64,000 nucleotides of DNA, taken from NCBI RefSeq assembly GCF_900115095.1, contig NZ_FOVH01000022.1, positions 1 to 64,000 of the forward strand, in the 5' to 3' direction. This stretch comes from Actinomadura madurae. Its GTDB lineage: Bacteria; Actinomycetota; Actinomycetes; Streptosporangiales; Streptosporangiaceae. The notes under the pieces are model-generated. The model saw only the letters and a program-made list of their open reading frames with translations, made no database searches and had not been told where the DNA came from. Made by a program: the position numbers and the translations under genes. Shown in pieces: positions 39,552 to 47,718 of the stretch (its first letter is position 1; each line of letters starts with the position of its first letter).

Positions 39552-40621
39552 CCGGTGACGATCTCCGGCAAGGCGGCCTTGACCTGGGCAGCATAGGTAT
39601 CGAGCCCCTCGGCGGAGCTTCCGGGCAAGCCGGTCAGACCCGGGAGCAGGTCACCGAAGGCGTTCACCTCGCACACCGAGAACCGCTTCAGCCCGTGCCC
39701 CACAAGGAGATCGACCCCGACCATCGGGCTGGACGGGAAGCAGGCCGCCGCCCGCGCGCACACGTCCAGCGCCCGGCGCCAGCCGTTCTCCCCCAGCGCG
39801 CTCCGCACGGCGCCGAGATCTCCCCTGGCGCCGCCCAGATGCAGGTTGGTCATCGGGGAAAGGCTCGTCCGGACGACCGCGTGCGTGGGTTCCCCGTGGA
39901 CGACGACCACGCGCAGGTCGAACACGCGCCCGCCGAGAGTGGCCTTCGGCAGCCACCGCTCGACGTGCAGGCCGTCCGGCGCGAGCAGGTCGATCAGCGC
40001 CGCGACCTCCTCCTCGGTCTCGTACGAGCGCACGCGCAGGGAATTGAACAGCCGGTCCCCCGCCATGAACGCCGACGTCACGGCCCTGACCCGGCCCGGA
40101 GCGGTCTGCAGGGCGACCACCCCGGAGGCGGACGAGCCGTGCGCCGGCTTCACGAACACCCGCCGCTCCCCCGCCTCGTCCATCCGCGAGCGGAGCGCCG
40201 CGTACCCGTCGACATCGGACAGGGCGGCCGGGACGGGCACCCCGGCCGACAGCAGGCGGGCGTGCGAGCGCCGCTTGTCGAACATCACCCCGATCTCCTC
40301 GACGTCACCGAGGATCCACGCCCCGGACGCCGCGGCCGACGACGCCAGGCGGCGCAGAGCGGCCGTGAACGTCCGGTGCCAGCGGGCCCCGCCGCCCACC
40401 CGCGCGGGCTCGCCGGGACCGCGCAGCAGCGCGTCGGCCGCGGGATCCTCACCCGGAGAGTCGATGCGGACCTTGTCGCCCGCCTCGAAGGCGAGCGGGG
40501 CACCGCTCAGCACGTCCGTCCAGGGGATGAGCCGCGGCTCGGGCAACCCGGCGGAACGGCACGCCCGCGCGAACAGCGCGGGACGCCGGTCACCGGGCGT
40601 CCCGACCACCGCGAACGTCAT
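39539..40621 (-). CDS. STM4014-type protein, ATP-grasp-like
   Basis: 360 residues. The central and C-terminal parts show ATP-grasp character: MFDKRRSHARLLSAGVPVP, RRVFVKPAHGSSASGVVAL (ATP-binding Lys and small loop), VFDLRVVVVHGEPTHAVVRTS, and FSVCEVNAFGDLLPG with the terminal metal/ATP Glu-Val-Asn. ATP-grasp enzymes join a carboxylate to an amine or thiol through acyl phosphate. The N-terminal ~120 residues are less conserved. ATG overlaps the LRR gene's stop (ATGA). An ATP-grasp next to two radical SAM proteins suggests a modified peptide or amino-acid conjugate, by inference. Confidence 0.8.
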   Translation of the reverse strand: MTFAVVGTPGDRRPALFARACRSAGLPEPRLIPWTDVLSGAPLAFEAGDKVRIDSPGEDPAADALLRGPGEPARVGGGARWHRTFTAALRRLASSAAASGAWILGDVEEIGVMFDKRRSHARLLSAGVPVPAALSDVDGYAALRSRMDEAGERRVFVKPAHGSSASGVVALQTAPGRVRAVTSAFMAGDRLFNSLRVRSYETEEEVAALIDLLAPDGLHVERWLPKATLGGRVFDLRVVVVHGEPTHAVVRTSLSPMTNLHLGGARGDLGAVRSALGENGWRRALDVCARAAACFPSSPMVGVDLLVGHGLKRFSVCEVNAFGDLLPGLTGLPGSSAEGLDTYAAQVKAALPEIVTGCTT

Positions 40622-41571
40622 TCCGACACCGCGACGTAGAGGGCGCTTGAGGCCCATTCGTCACCGACCCACTCCGCATTGCCCACAGCGTCGCGGAGGT
40701 CGAGCTCGACGCCCGGCAGGGCGGCCTTCAGCCGCTCCACCATCGGCTCGCTCAGGAAGGCATGGTGGAGATCAAGCTTCCGCAGGTGGGTGAGGGGCTG
40801 CCCGGCCAGAAGCGCCTCGGCGCCCCGGTCGCTGAGCATCCCCATCGCCAGGCTGAGCGACTCCAGCCGCGGGACGACCGGTGCGCTCGCGAGGGCCTCC
40901 GCCAGTGCGTCCTGGAACGGGCCGTTCTCCAGGCCGAGGTGCCTCAGCGAGGGGAAACGCTCGCCGGTCAGGACGGGCGCGTAGTCGTCGGCCTCCGACG
41001 ACCCGGCATACCACTCGGACCCGATCCACAGGTCCAGATGCTCCAGGGCGGGCAGATCGCCGGCCATCACCGTCCGGACGACCTCGGCCGGCAGCCCGCC
41101 CGACTCGATCCGCAGCACCTTCAGCCGCTCGCTGCGGATCGGCTCGAACCGCAGGTCCGACGCCCCGCGGATCTCGAAGTGCTCCAGGCCCGGGTACGCC
41201 GCGAACAGCGGCGAGATGTCACCGTTCTTGATCCAGGAGATGTGCAGGTCCCAGTCGAGGATGTCGCCGAGGAACACCGCCCGCAGGTTCGGCAGGCGCC
41301 CGGCGTTGCCGACCAGCCAGTCCACCGGGGAGAACTCCTCGGGATCGAACCCCCAGAAGCCGATGACGAGGTGGGTGACCTTCGCGGTGTCGACCGTCTC
41401 CAGGAAGAGGCCGAGGTTCTCCGGGACCTCCGCGCCCCACACGCCGTTGTCGGCGACGTGGTGGTAGACGCCCCAGGCGACGTCGCCCGGCGCGGGCAGC
41501 GGGCCGTCCGGCTCGCCGTCGAAGGTGTGCACGGGCAGGCCCGCGAAGGTGGAGAGCCGCTCCTGGATCAT
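40618..41571 (-). CDS. STM4015-type leucine-rich-repeat protein (second copy)
   Basis: 317 residues. Leucine-rich repeats fill most of the chain: LPNLRAVFLGDIL, YPGLEHFEIRGAS, SERLKVLRIESGGLP, LPALEHLDLWIGSE, FPSLRHLGLENG, VPRLESLSLAMGML and LTHLRKLDLHHAFLS. N-terminus (FAGLPVHTFDG) and C-terminus (ALYVAVSE) match the neighbouring copy. No enzyme motif; probably a binding scaffold for a protein or peptide partner. ATGA overlaps on both sides. Confidence 0.84.
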   Translation of the reverse strand: MIQERLSTFAGLPVHTFDGEPDGPLPAPGDVAWGVYHHVADNGVWGAEVPENLGLFLETVDTAKVTHLVIGFWGFDPEEFSPVDWLVGNAGRLPNLRAVFLGDILDWDLHISWIKNGDISPLFAAYPGLEHFEIRGASDLRFEPIRSERLKVLRIESGGLPAEVVRTVMAGDLPALEHLDLWIGSEWYAGSSEADDYAPVLTGERFPSLRHLGLENGPFQDALAEALASAPVVPRLESLSLAMGMLSDRGAEALLAGQPLTHLRKLDLHHAFLSEPMVERLKAALPGVELDLRDAVGNAEWVGDEWASSALYVAVSE

Positions 41572-42539
41572 TCGGAGACCGCGATGTAGTGCCAGTCGGT
41601 GTCGTTCGTCTCCTGGTGGTCCAGGTCGACCTCGACGCCCGGCAGCGCCGTCCGCACCCGCTCGACCATCGCATCGGACAGGAAGTGGTGGTGCAGGTCG
41701 AGCCTGCGCAGGTGGGTGAGCGGCTGGCCGGACAGCAGCGCCTCCCCGCCCTGGTCGGTCAGGATGCCCATCGCCAGGCTGAGCGACTCCAGCCGCGCCA
41801 CCACGGGCGCGCCCGCGACGGCCGCCGCGATCTCGTCCTCGATCTCGCTGTCCTCAAGGCCGAGGTGGCGCAGCGCGGGCAGCCGCTCGCCGCTCAGGAG
41901 CGGCGCCAGGTCGGCGACGGTCGTGTCACCGCCGTAGCCGTCCTCGCCGAGCCACAGGTCGAGGTGCTCCAGGTTCGGCAGATCGCTCGCTGCGACGGCC
42001 CGCACGATCGTGGCCGGCAGCCCGCCCGACTCGAACCGCAGCACCTTCAGCCGCTCGCTGCCGACCGGTTCGAGGACGAGCCCCTGGGAACCGCGCACGT
42101 CGAACCGCTCCAGGCCGGGGAACGCGGCGAACAGGGGCGTGATGTCGGAGTGCTCGATCCAGGAGATCTCCGCTTCCTCGCCGGTGATGTCCCCGAGGAA
42201 CAGGGCCCGCAGCTTCGGGAAGGACGCGGCCGCCTCGGTCAGCAGCGCCACCGGGTCGGCGACGCCGTCGTCGTAGGACGCGCCCCAGTACCCGATGATC
42301 AGCGCGGTGATCTCGGTGGTGTCGACGGTCTTCAGGAACCGGGCGAAGACGTCACCGAACCCCTCCTCGTCGAAGGACGTCCCGACGAACCAGGCGACCT
42401 CGCCCGCGGGCGGGAGGTCCGCTCCGGCGACCGGACCGGACCCGGCCCCGTCGTCGTCCTCCTCCTCGGCGCCGGTGTCCTCGTTGAACGTGGCCACCGG
42501 CAGGCCGAAGTACTCCTCAAGGTGCTCGTATACGCTCAT
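41568..42539 (-). CDS. STM4015-type leucine-rich-repeat protein (first copy), start of operon
   Basis: 323 residues. Same repeat series as the next gene (SERLKVLRFESGGLPATIV, LPNLEHLDLWLGED, LPALRHLGLEDSE, VARLESLSLAMGILTDQGGEALL, LTHLRRLDLHHHFLS), ending HYIAVSE. It has an extra acidic insert near residue 25 (EEEDDDGAGSG). ATG 42539 is preceded by GAAAGGGA. It leads the six-gene operon, so promoter and regulation must lie just upstream; the 60-base gap to metQ shows no obvious operator. Confidence 0.84.
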   Translation of the reverse strand: MSVYEHLEEYFGLPVATFNEDTGAEEEDDDGAGSGPVAGADLPPAGEVAWFVGTSFDEEGFGDVFARFLKTVDTTEITALIIGYWGASYDDGVADPVALLTEAAASFPKLRALFLGDITGEEAEISWIEHSDITPLFAAFPGLERFDVRGSQGLVLEPVGSERLKVLRFESGGLPATIVRAVAASDLPNLEHLDLWLGEDGYGGDTTVADLAPLLSGERLPALRHLGLEDSEIEDEIAAAVAGAPVVARLESLSLAMGILTDQGGEALLSGQPLTHLRRLDLHHHFLSDAMVERVRTALPGVEVDLDHQETNDTDWHYIAVSE

Positions 42540-42626
42540 GGTTCCCTTTCGCGAGATCGTCGGCACATGTCCTATCAGGACGGGCGGACATCCGGCGCCG
42601 CTTTCCGCGCGGAAGGGATCACCGGC

Positions 42627-43442
42627 TCAGGACGCGATCAGCACCGACCCCTTGTACTTGTCCTCGACGTACTTCCTGACCTCCGGCCCCTGGAGCAGTT
42701 GGACGAGCTTCTTCACGCGCGGGTCGTCCTTGTTCTCCGGCAGCGTGACGATCCCGTTGGCGTACGGGTTGCCCTCGGCCTTCTCCGCGACGAGCGCGTC
42801 CTTGTTCGGCGCCAGCCCGGCCTCGATGGCGTAGTTGCCGTTGATCACCGACAGGTCGACGTCCTCCAGCGAGCGGGGCAGCTGCGCGGCCTTCAGGGGC
42901 TTGAACTTCAGGCCCTTGGGGTTGCTCGCGATGTCCCGCTCGGTCGCACTCGCGCGCGCGCCCGGCTTGAGGGTGAGCAGGCCGTTGTCGGCGAGCAGCT
43001 TCAGCGAGCGCCCCTCGTTGGCGGGGTCGTTCGGGACCGCCACGGTCGCGCCCTGCGGGACGGCCCGCAGGTCCTTCACCTTCTTGGAGTACACGCCGAG
43101 CGGTTCCAGGTGGACGGGCGCGACGAACGCCAGGTTCGTCCCGGCCTTCTTCTCGAACTCCTCCATGAACGGCACGTGCTGGAAGTAGTTGGCGGTGACC
43201 TGCTTCTCCTTCAGCGCCGTGTTCGGCTGCTGGTAGTCGTTGAAGGTCACGATGTCGAGTTCGAGGCCGGCCTTGCCCGCGAGATCGTCCTTCACGTAGG
43301 TGAGGATGTCGCCGTGCGGGACGGGGTTGACCGCGACCTTCAGCGGGGCGTCCGGGTCGTCCGACGCCGACGACGAGCCGCAGGCGGTCAGGCCCGCGAG
43401 GAGCAGGGCGGAGGCCAGCGCGGTGGTGATCTTGCGAAGCAC
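42627..43442 (-). CDS. metQ: Methionine ABC transporter substrate-binding lipoprotein
   Basis: 271 residues. Lipoprotein signal with lipobox LAGLTAC (Cys about residue 21) anchors it to the outside of the membrane. NLPA/MetQ family features: VAVNPVPHGDILTYV, FNDYQQPNTALKEKQVTANYFQH, VAVPNDPANEGRSLKLLADNG, DVDLSVINGNYAIEAGL. Binds methionine and delivers it to the MetI-MetN permease. GTG start, about 20 bases after metI. Confidence 0.92.
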   Translation of the reverse strand: MLRKITTALASALLLAGLTACGSSSASDDPDAPLKVAVNPVPHGDILTYVKDDLAGKAGLELDIVTFNDYQQPNTALKEKQVTANYFQHVPFMEEFEKKAGTNLAFVAPVHLEPLGVYSKKVKDLRAVPQGATVAVPNDPANEGRSLKLLADNGLLTLKPGARASATERDIASNPKGLKFKPLKAAQLPRSLEDVDLSVINGNYAIEAGLAPNKDALVAEKAEGNPYANGIVTLPENKDDPRVKKLVQLLQGPEVRKYVEDKYKGSVLIAS

Positions 43443-43462
43443 GAGGAGTGCCCTTCTGTGCG

Positions 43463-44119
43463 TTACCTGTGGGTGAGGCGGCGGGCGACGAGGTCCCCCG
43501 CGGCCTGGATGAGCAGGACCAGGACGATCAGCAGCGCCACGGTCGCGACCATGACCTTGGTCTCGAAGCGCTCGTAGCCGTAGACGACGGCGAGGTTGCC
43601 GAGCCCGCCGCCGCCGACCGTCCCGGCCATGGCCGTGTAGCCGATCAGCGCGATGACGGTGACGGTCAGGCCGGACACCAGGCCGGGCCGCGCCTCGCGC
43701 AGCATGACCTTGCCGACGATCTCCCGGCGGGTGGCGCCCATCGCGTCCGCCGCGGCGAGCACGCCCGGGTCGACCTCGCGCAGCGCGATCTCGACGAGCC
43801 GGGCGTAGAACGGGATGGCGCCCACGGTCAGCGGGACGATCGCGGCGGCGTTGCCGATGCTGGTGCCGACGACGATCCGGGTGAACGGGATGATCGCCAC
43901 CATCAGGATCAGGAACGGCAGTGAGCGGCCGACGTTGACGACCACGCCGAGCACCGCGTTGAGCGGCGGGGCGGGCAGCAGGCCGCCGCGCTCGGTCACC
44001 ACCAGCAGCACGCCGAGCAGCAGCCCGAAGGCGGCGGTGAGCAGCGTCGCGACGCCGGTCATGTAGAGGGTGTCCACGGTCGCCGGCCACAGCAGCGGCA
44101 TGACCTCGTCCCAGCTCAT
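43463..44119 (-). CDS. metI: Methionine ABC transporter permease
   Basis: 218 residues with five membrane segments. BPD_transp_1 domain with the EAA-like loop AADAMGATRREIVGKVMLREARPGL that contacts MetN. ATG overlaps the metN stop (ATGA). Typical MetI length. Confidence 0.92.
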   Translation of the reverse strand: MSWDEVMPLLWPATVDTLYMTGVATLLTAAFGLLLGVLLVVTERGGLLPAPPLNAVLGVVVNVGRSLPFLILMVAIIPFTRIVVGTSIGNAAAIVPLTVGAIPFYARLVEIALREVDPGVLAAADAMGATRREIVGKVMLREARPGLVSGLTVTVIALIGYTAMAGTVGGGGLGNLAVVYGYERFETKVMVATVALLIVLVLLIQAAGDLVARRLTHR

Positions 44120-45120
44120 CGGGCGTCCTCCTGTGGGGGGTTCTTCAGCTCCACGGCCAGTCCGGACTCGCGCAGGAACGCGAGCTGGGCGGCGTTGAGC
44201 GACGGGTCGCCGGGCAGTTCGAGCTGGAGCCGGCCGACGCGCTCGCCGTCGACGCTCTCCACGGCGCCGCCGAGGATGTTGACGTCGACCGAGTACTTGC
44301 GGGCCAGCGCCGACACGACCGGCTCCCCGGTCGCCTCGCCGGTGAACGTGACCTCGATGACGGTCGTGCCGTCGCGGGGCTCGGCCGGCGGCAGCGGGAA
44401 CAGGCCGCGGGCGAGCTCGGAGCCGGGCCGGGCGAGCAGCCCGCGGACGGGTCCCGACTCGGTGAGCCTGCCGTCCCGCATGACCGCGGCCGAGTCGCAG
44501 ATGCGCTTGACCACGTCCATCTCGTGGGTGATCAGCAGGACGGTGAGGCCGAGGCGCCGGTTGAGGTCGCGCAGCAGCTCCAGGATCGACGCGGTCGTCT
44601 CCGGGTCGAGCGCGGACGTCGCCTCGTCCGACAGCAGCACCTTGGGGCGTCCGGCCAGCGCGCGGGCGATGCCGACGCGCTGCTTCTGCCCGCCGGAGAT
44701 CTGCGCCGGATGGGCCCTGGCGTGCTCGGTCAGCCCGACGAGGTCGAGCAGCTCGGCGACCCGGCGCGCCCGCTCCGCGCGCGGGACGCCCATGACCTCC
44801 AGCGGGAACGCGACGTTCCCGGCGACCGTCCGGCTGCCGAGCAGGCCGAAGTGCTGGTGGATCATGCCGATCCCCTGGCGTGCCCTGCGCAGCTCCCCGC
44901 CGCGCAGGGCCAGCAGGTCCCGGCCGTCGACCACGATGCGGCCCTCGTCCGGACGTTCCAGGAGGTTGACGCAGCGCAGCAGGGTGCTCTTGCCGGCGCC
45001 GCTGCGGCCGAGCACGCCGAAGACCTCGCCCTCGGCGACGGCCAGGTCGACGCCGTCGACGGCGGTCACCTCGCGGCCTCGGTCGCGGTGGACCTTACGC
45101 AGTTTTTCGATCTGAATCAC
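44116..45120 (-). CDS. metN: Methionine ABC transporter ATP-binding protein with NIL regulatory domain
   Basis: 334 residues. P-loop GRSGAGKSTLLRCVNLLERP, Q-loop MIHQHFGLL, signature ISGGQKQRVGIARALAG, Walker B VLLSDEATSALDP. The C-terminal ~80 residues form the NIL domain (VVSALARKYSVDVNILGGAVE) which binds methionine and inhibits transport. GTG start. First gene of metNIQ. I could not identify a SAM-sensing riboswitch in the 490 bases upstream. Confidence 0.94.
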   Translation of the reverse strand: MIQIEKLRKVHRDRGREVTAVDGVDLAVAEGEVFGVLGRSGAGKSTLLRCVNLLERPDEGRIVVDGRDLLALRGGELRRARQGIGMIHQHFGLLGSRTVAGNVAFPLEVMGVPRAERARRVAELLDLVGLTEHARAHPAQISGGQKQRVGIARALAGRPKVLLSDEATSALDPETTASILELLRDLNRRLGLTVLLITHEMDVVKRICDSAAVMRDGRLTESGPVRGLLARPGSELARGLFPLPPAEPRDGTTVIEVTFTGEATGEPVVSALARKYSVDVNILGGAVESVDGERVGRLQLELPGDPSLNAAQLAFLRESGLAVELKNPPQEDAR

Positions 45121-45609
45121 AGGGAATCACCCATGCGGAACGGGGGCCACCGGACGGGCGGCGTGGATCAGGACGGGGCCGGGCGGCGCGGGGCGCTCAG
45201 GAGAGACCGGGCGGGTACGGCGCGTGGCCCAGCAGATGGCGTTCGATGCTCATGCGTGACTCGGGTGTCGGGACGGGCTCGCTTCGGGGCGCGAGGCTCA
45301 GGCAGGGGCCCTCAGCGGTCACACATTCGCCGGCAACACGTACGCCGCATGGCCCGCGGCATGGGCGGGCGGTGCTCGCGGCACGGGCGTACGGAAGGCA
45401 TGTCAGCAGTTAACCGGCTCTACGCCGCTGACCGCAAATCCATCCGGTGTGACACCGATCGCTCTCCGTTCCCCGGCGGCGAGTGCCCTGGCCGCGCGGG
45501 TGAGCACAAGATCGTCCAGAGGATGAAGTCCGGATGGCAAAGCCTTGACGGGAGTACCTCAGACGGGTGAAACCAGACGAGCCGGACCTCTAGAGTGAGT
45601 GCCACGTGG
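45121..45609. promoter_or_regulatory. Divergent gap between metN and the next gene
   Basis: 489 bases without a credible gene. It must contain the metN promoter. On the minus strand an 18-codon frame at 45197-45253 (MSIERHLLGHAPYPPGLS) lies 77 bases before metN; it has no clear ribosome-binding site, so a leader-peptide role is only a possibility. I looked for SAM-I/SAM-IV riboswitch cores and saw only a short CCGGCAAC match near 45330 on the plus strand, which is not enough. Confidence 0.3.
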
Positions 45610-45631
45610 GGGCCCTCTCGCGAGAGGGCCC
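45610..45631 (+). terminator. Perfect 11-bp hairpin before the 45665 gene
   Basis: GGGCCCTCTCG followed directly by its complement CGAGAGGGCCC, then TTTG. It lies 33 bases before the next gene's ATG, so it could be an attenuator in that gene's leader or a terminator for unseen leftward or rightward transcription. Confidence 0.5.
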
Positions 45632-45664
45632 TTTGCCCTGCCTGCATGATCAGAGGTCCCCCAG

Positions 45665-46240
45665 ATGAACGACCACGAGGTGCACGAGGAGTGCATGCGG
45701 CTCCTCAGGGACGGCCTCCCCGTCCCCGCTCCCGCCGCCTTCGAGGAGGGCCGGGACTTCCTTCCGCTCGGGCTCGACATGGACGGCGACGTCGCCGTCG
45801 TCACGTTCCTGCACCAGTGGGGGGACGCCGCGTCCGCGTTCATCGAGGGCTGGACGTTCCATCGCCGCGACGGCGAGTGGCGGGAGCTGGGCGGCGCCGG
45901 CGGGTCGGCCCCCGCCGAGCCGCTGGCACGGCGCTCGTCGGGCGAGATGGGGCGCCATCTGCTGAAGTACGGCTCCGGCCGGACGGTCCGCAACTCCAAC
46001 CGGCTGCTGCCGTGGGGCGCCAAGTGGGTGAACGAGGCGCGGCTGCGGGCCTCGGCGGAGGTCGTGCGGGTCCGGGTGGGCAAGCGGATCCTGGACGTCC
46101 CGGAGCACGGGCACGTCGTGGTGGTGTGGGGCGCCCGCCGCGGCCCGGTCGTCGAGGCGCTGGCCGCCGACGGGTCCGTCCTGGACGCCCTCGACCTCGA
46201 CCGCCCGTTCGTCGCGGCGCACCCCAAGGCCGATATTTGA
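45665..46240 (+). CDS. Conserved hypothetical protein, 191 residues
   Basis: Not recognised. Begins MNDHEVHEECMRLLRDGLPVP; contains MDGDVAVVTFLHQWGDAASAFIEGW, WHxRRDGEWRELGG-like beta segment, and VLDVPEHGHVVVVWGARRGP. The charged N-terminus and strand-rich body look like a small globular cytoplasmic protein. No signal peptide or membrane segment. ATG start after the hairpin noted above. Its stop codon lies inside the palindrome that probably controls the following TetR gene. Confidence 0.7.
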   Translation: MNDHEVHEECMRLLRDGLPVPAPAAFEEGRDFLPLGLDMDGDVAVVTFLHQWGDAASAFIEGWTFHRRDGEWRELGGAGGSAPAEPLARRSSGEMGRHLLKYGSGRTVRNSNRLLPWGAKWVNEARLRASAEVVRVRVGKRILDVPEHGHVVVVWGARRGPVVEALAADGSVLDALDLDRPFVAAHPKADI

Positions 46241-46260
46241 CCGTTCGTTCTGGAACGGTC
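46239..46260. promoter_or_regulatory. Palindrome GACCGTTC-N6-GAACGGTC before the TetR gene
   Basis: Perfect 8-bp arms, 22 bases in total, ending 13 bases before the TetR start and overlapping the stop codon of the gene before. The arrangement is typical of an autoregulatory TetR operator. A partial half-site (AAGAACGATCG) lies upstream of the SDR gene at about 46900. Confidence 0.6.
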
Positions 46261-46273
46261 TAAGGTCCGTGCC

Positions 46274-46855
46274 ATGGCACGGACGAAGGAGTTCGACCCG
46301 GATGCGGTGCTGCAGCGGGCCCTGGAGCTGTTCTGGGAGCGCGGGTACGAGGCGACGTCCATGGCCGACCTCGTGGCCCACCTCGGCGTCGCCCGCGCCA
46401 GCCTGTACGCGACGTTCGGCGGCAAGCACGAGCTGTACTTGAAGGCCCTCGAACGCTACCTCCAGCTCACGGACCCGCAGATCGCCGAGGCGCTGTCGCG
46501 CCCCGGTCCCGTGCTGCCGGCGGTGCGGGAGCTGATCGAGCGCTTCGCCGAGGAATCCGGGCGCGACCGTCCGCGGCGCGGCTGCCTCGTCGTGAACACG
46601 GCCGTCGAACTGGCCGCGCACGACGCCGACGCCGCACGCCTCGTCGAGGCGAGCTGGAGTTTCCTGGAGGCGTCGCTCACCTCCGCCCTGATGCGCGCGC
46701 GGGCCCAGGGAGAGCTGCCTCCCGGCAAGGACCCCCGGGCGCTGGCCCGCCTGCTGCTCGTCCTCTTCCAGGGCATGCGCGTCCTCGGGCGCGCACCGGC
46801 CGACGACAACCGCCTCCGGGACGCGACCCACCAGGCCATCGCCCTCTTCGACTGA
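46274..46855 (+). CDS. TetR-family transcriptional regulator
   Basis: 193 residues. N-terminal helix-turn-helix FDPDAVLQRALELFWERGYEATSMADLVAHLGVARASLYATFGGKHELY; the C-terminal ligand-binding helices include RRGCLVVNTAVELAAHDADA, as in the TetR_C_16/AcrR-like subgroup. Probably represses itself and the SDR gene 76 bases downstream. ATG start. Confidence 0.92.
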   Translation: MARTKEFDPDAVLQRALELFWERGYEATSMADLVAHLGVARASLYATFGGKHELYLKALERYLQLTDPQIAEALSRPGPVLPAVRELIERFAEESGRDRPRRGCLVVNTAVELAAHDADAARLVEASWSFLEASLTSALMRARAQGELPPGKDPRALARLLLVLFQGMRVLGRAPADDNRLRDATHQAIALFD

Positions 46856-46931
46856 ACGTCCCGCCGCCGCTCCGGCGGGGCTCTTTCCGGCCCTCATTCA
46901 AGAACGATCGATCCAGTATTGGGAGCCCACC

Positions 46932-47681
46932 ATGCGATTCAGGGACGCGGTCGTCCTCATCACCGGCGGCGCGGGCGGCATCGGCCGCGCCACCGCTCGG
47001 GCGTTCGCCCGCGAGGGCGCCACGGTCGTCCTCGCCGGACGCGACGCGACCACCCTCGCCGAGGCCGTCAAGGAGATCGGCCCCGATCACGCCGACCACG
47101 TCGTCGCGGACGTGACCGACCCCGCCTCCACCGCCCGGATGGTCGAGACGGTCGCCGCACGCCACGGCGCCCTGCACGTCGCGGTCAACAACGCAGGGAT
47201 CCTCGCCGGCGCCGGTCCCGTCGCCGACATCGACCCCGCCGCCTGGGACGCCGTCCTCGCGACCAACCTGACCGGCACGTTCCTCTCGCTGAAGCACGAG
47301 GTCGCCTACATGCGCGCCCACGGCGGCGGGACGATCGTCAACGTCTCGTCCAACATCGGTTCGCACGGGCGCCGCCCCGGGCTGGCGGCGTACGCGGCGT
47401 CCAAGGCGGGCGTCGGCGTCCTGACGCGCACGGCCGCCCTCGACCACATCGCCGACGGCGTCCGCATCAACGCCGTCAGCCCGGGAGCCAGCGACACGCC
47501 AATGTCGCTCCGGCCCGGGGAGACCCTGGCCGGCCGGGCGGAGCGGATGCGCGCGTCGGCCCCGTCCGGCCGCGTGGCGGACACCTCGGAGGTGGCGGAG
47601 ACGATCCTGTGGCTGGCGTCGGACGCCGCGTCCCACGTGGTCGGGCACGACCTCGTCGTCGACGGCGGCGTCACCGCCTGA
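46932..47681 (+). CDS. SDR-family oxidoreductase
   Basis: 249 residues, classical short-chain dehydrogenase: cofactor loop TGGAGGIGRATARAFA, NNAGILAG, catalytic Ser in VNVSSNIGSHG, and Tyr/Lys in YAASKAGVGVL; C-terminal GHDLVVDGG. The Asp/Arg pattern after strand two (LAGRDATTL) favours NADP over NAD. Typical target of a TetR regulator; substrate unknown. ATG start. Confidence 0.92.
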   Translation: MRFRDAVVLITGGAGGIGRATARAFAREGATVVLAGRDATTLAEAVKEIGPDHADHVVADVTDPASTARMVETVAARHGALHVAVNNAGILAGAGPVADIDPAAWDAVLATNLTGTFLSLKHEVAYMRAHGGGTIVNVSSNIGSHGRRPGLAAYAASKAGVGVLTRTAALDHIADGVRINAVSPGASDTPMSLRPGETLAGRAERMRASAPSGRVADTSEVAETILWLASDAASHVVGHDLVVDGGVTA

Positions 47682-47718
47682 CACGCTTCCGGGGCGGTTC
47701 ATCGGGCAGACTCACCGC

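Noticed and set aside
45121-45420. SAM-responsive riboswitch before metN
   Set aside because: Only an isolated CCGGCAAC match on the wrong strand was seen; no aptamer stems could be drawn.
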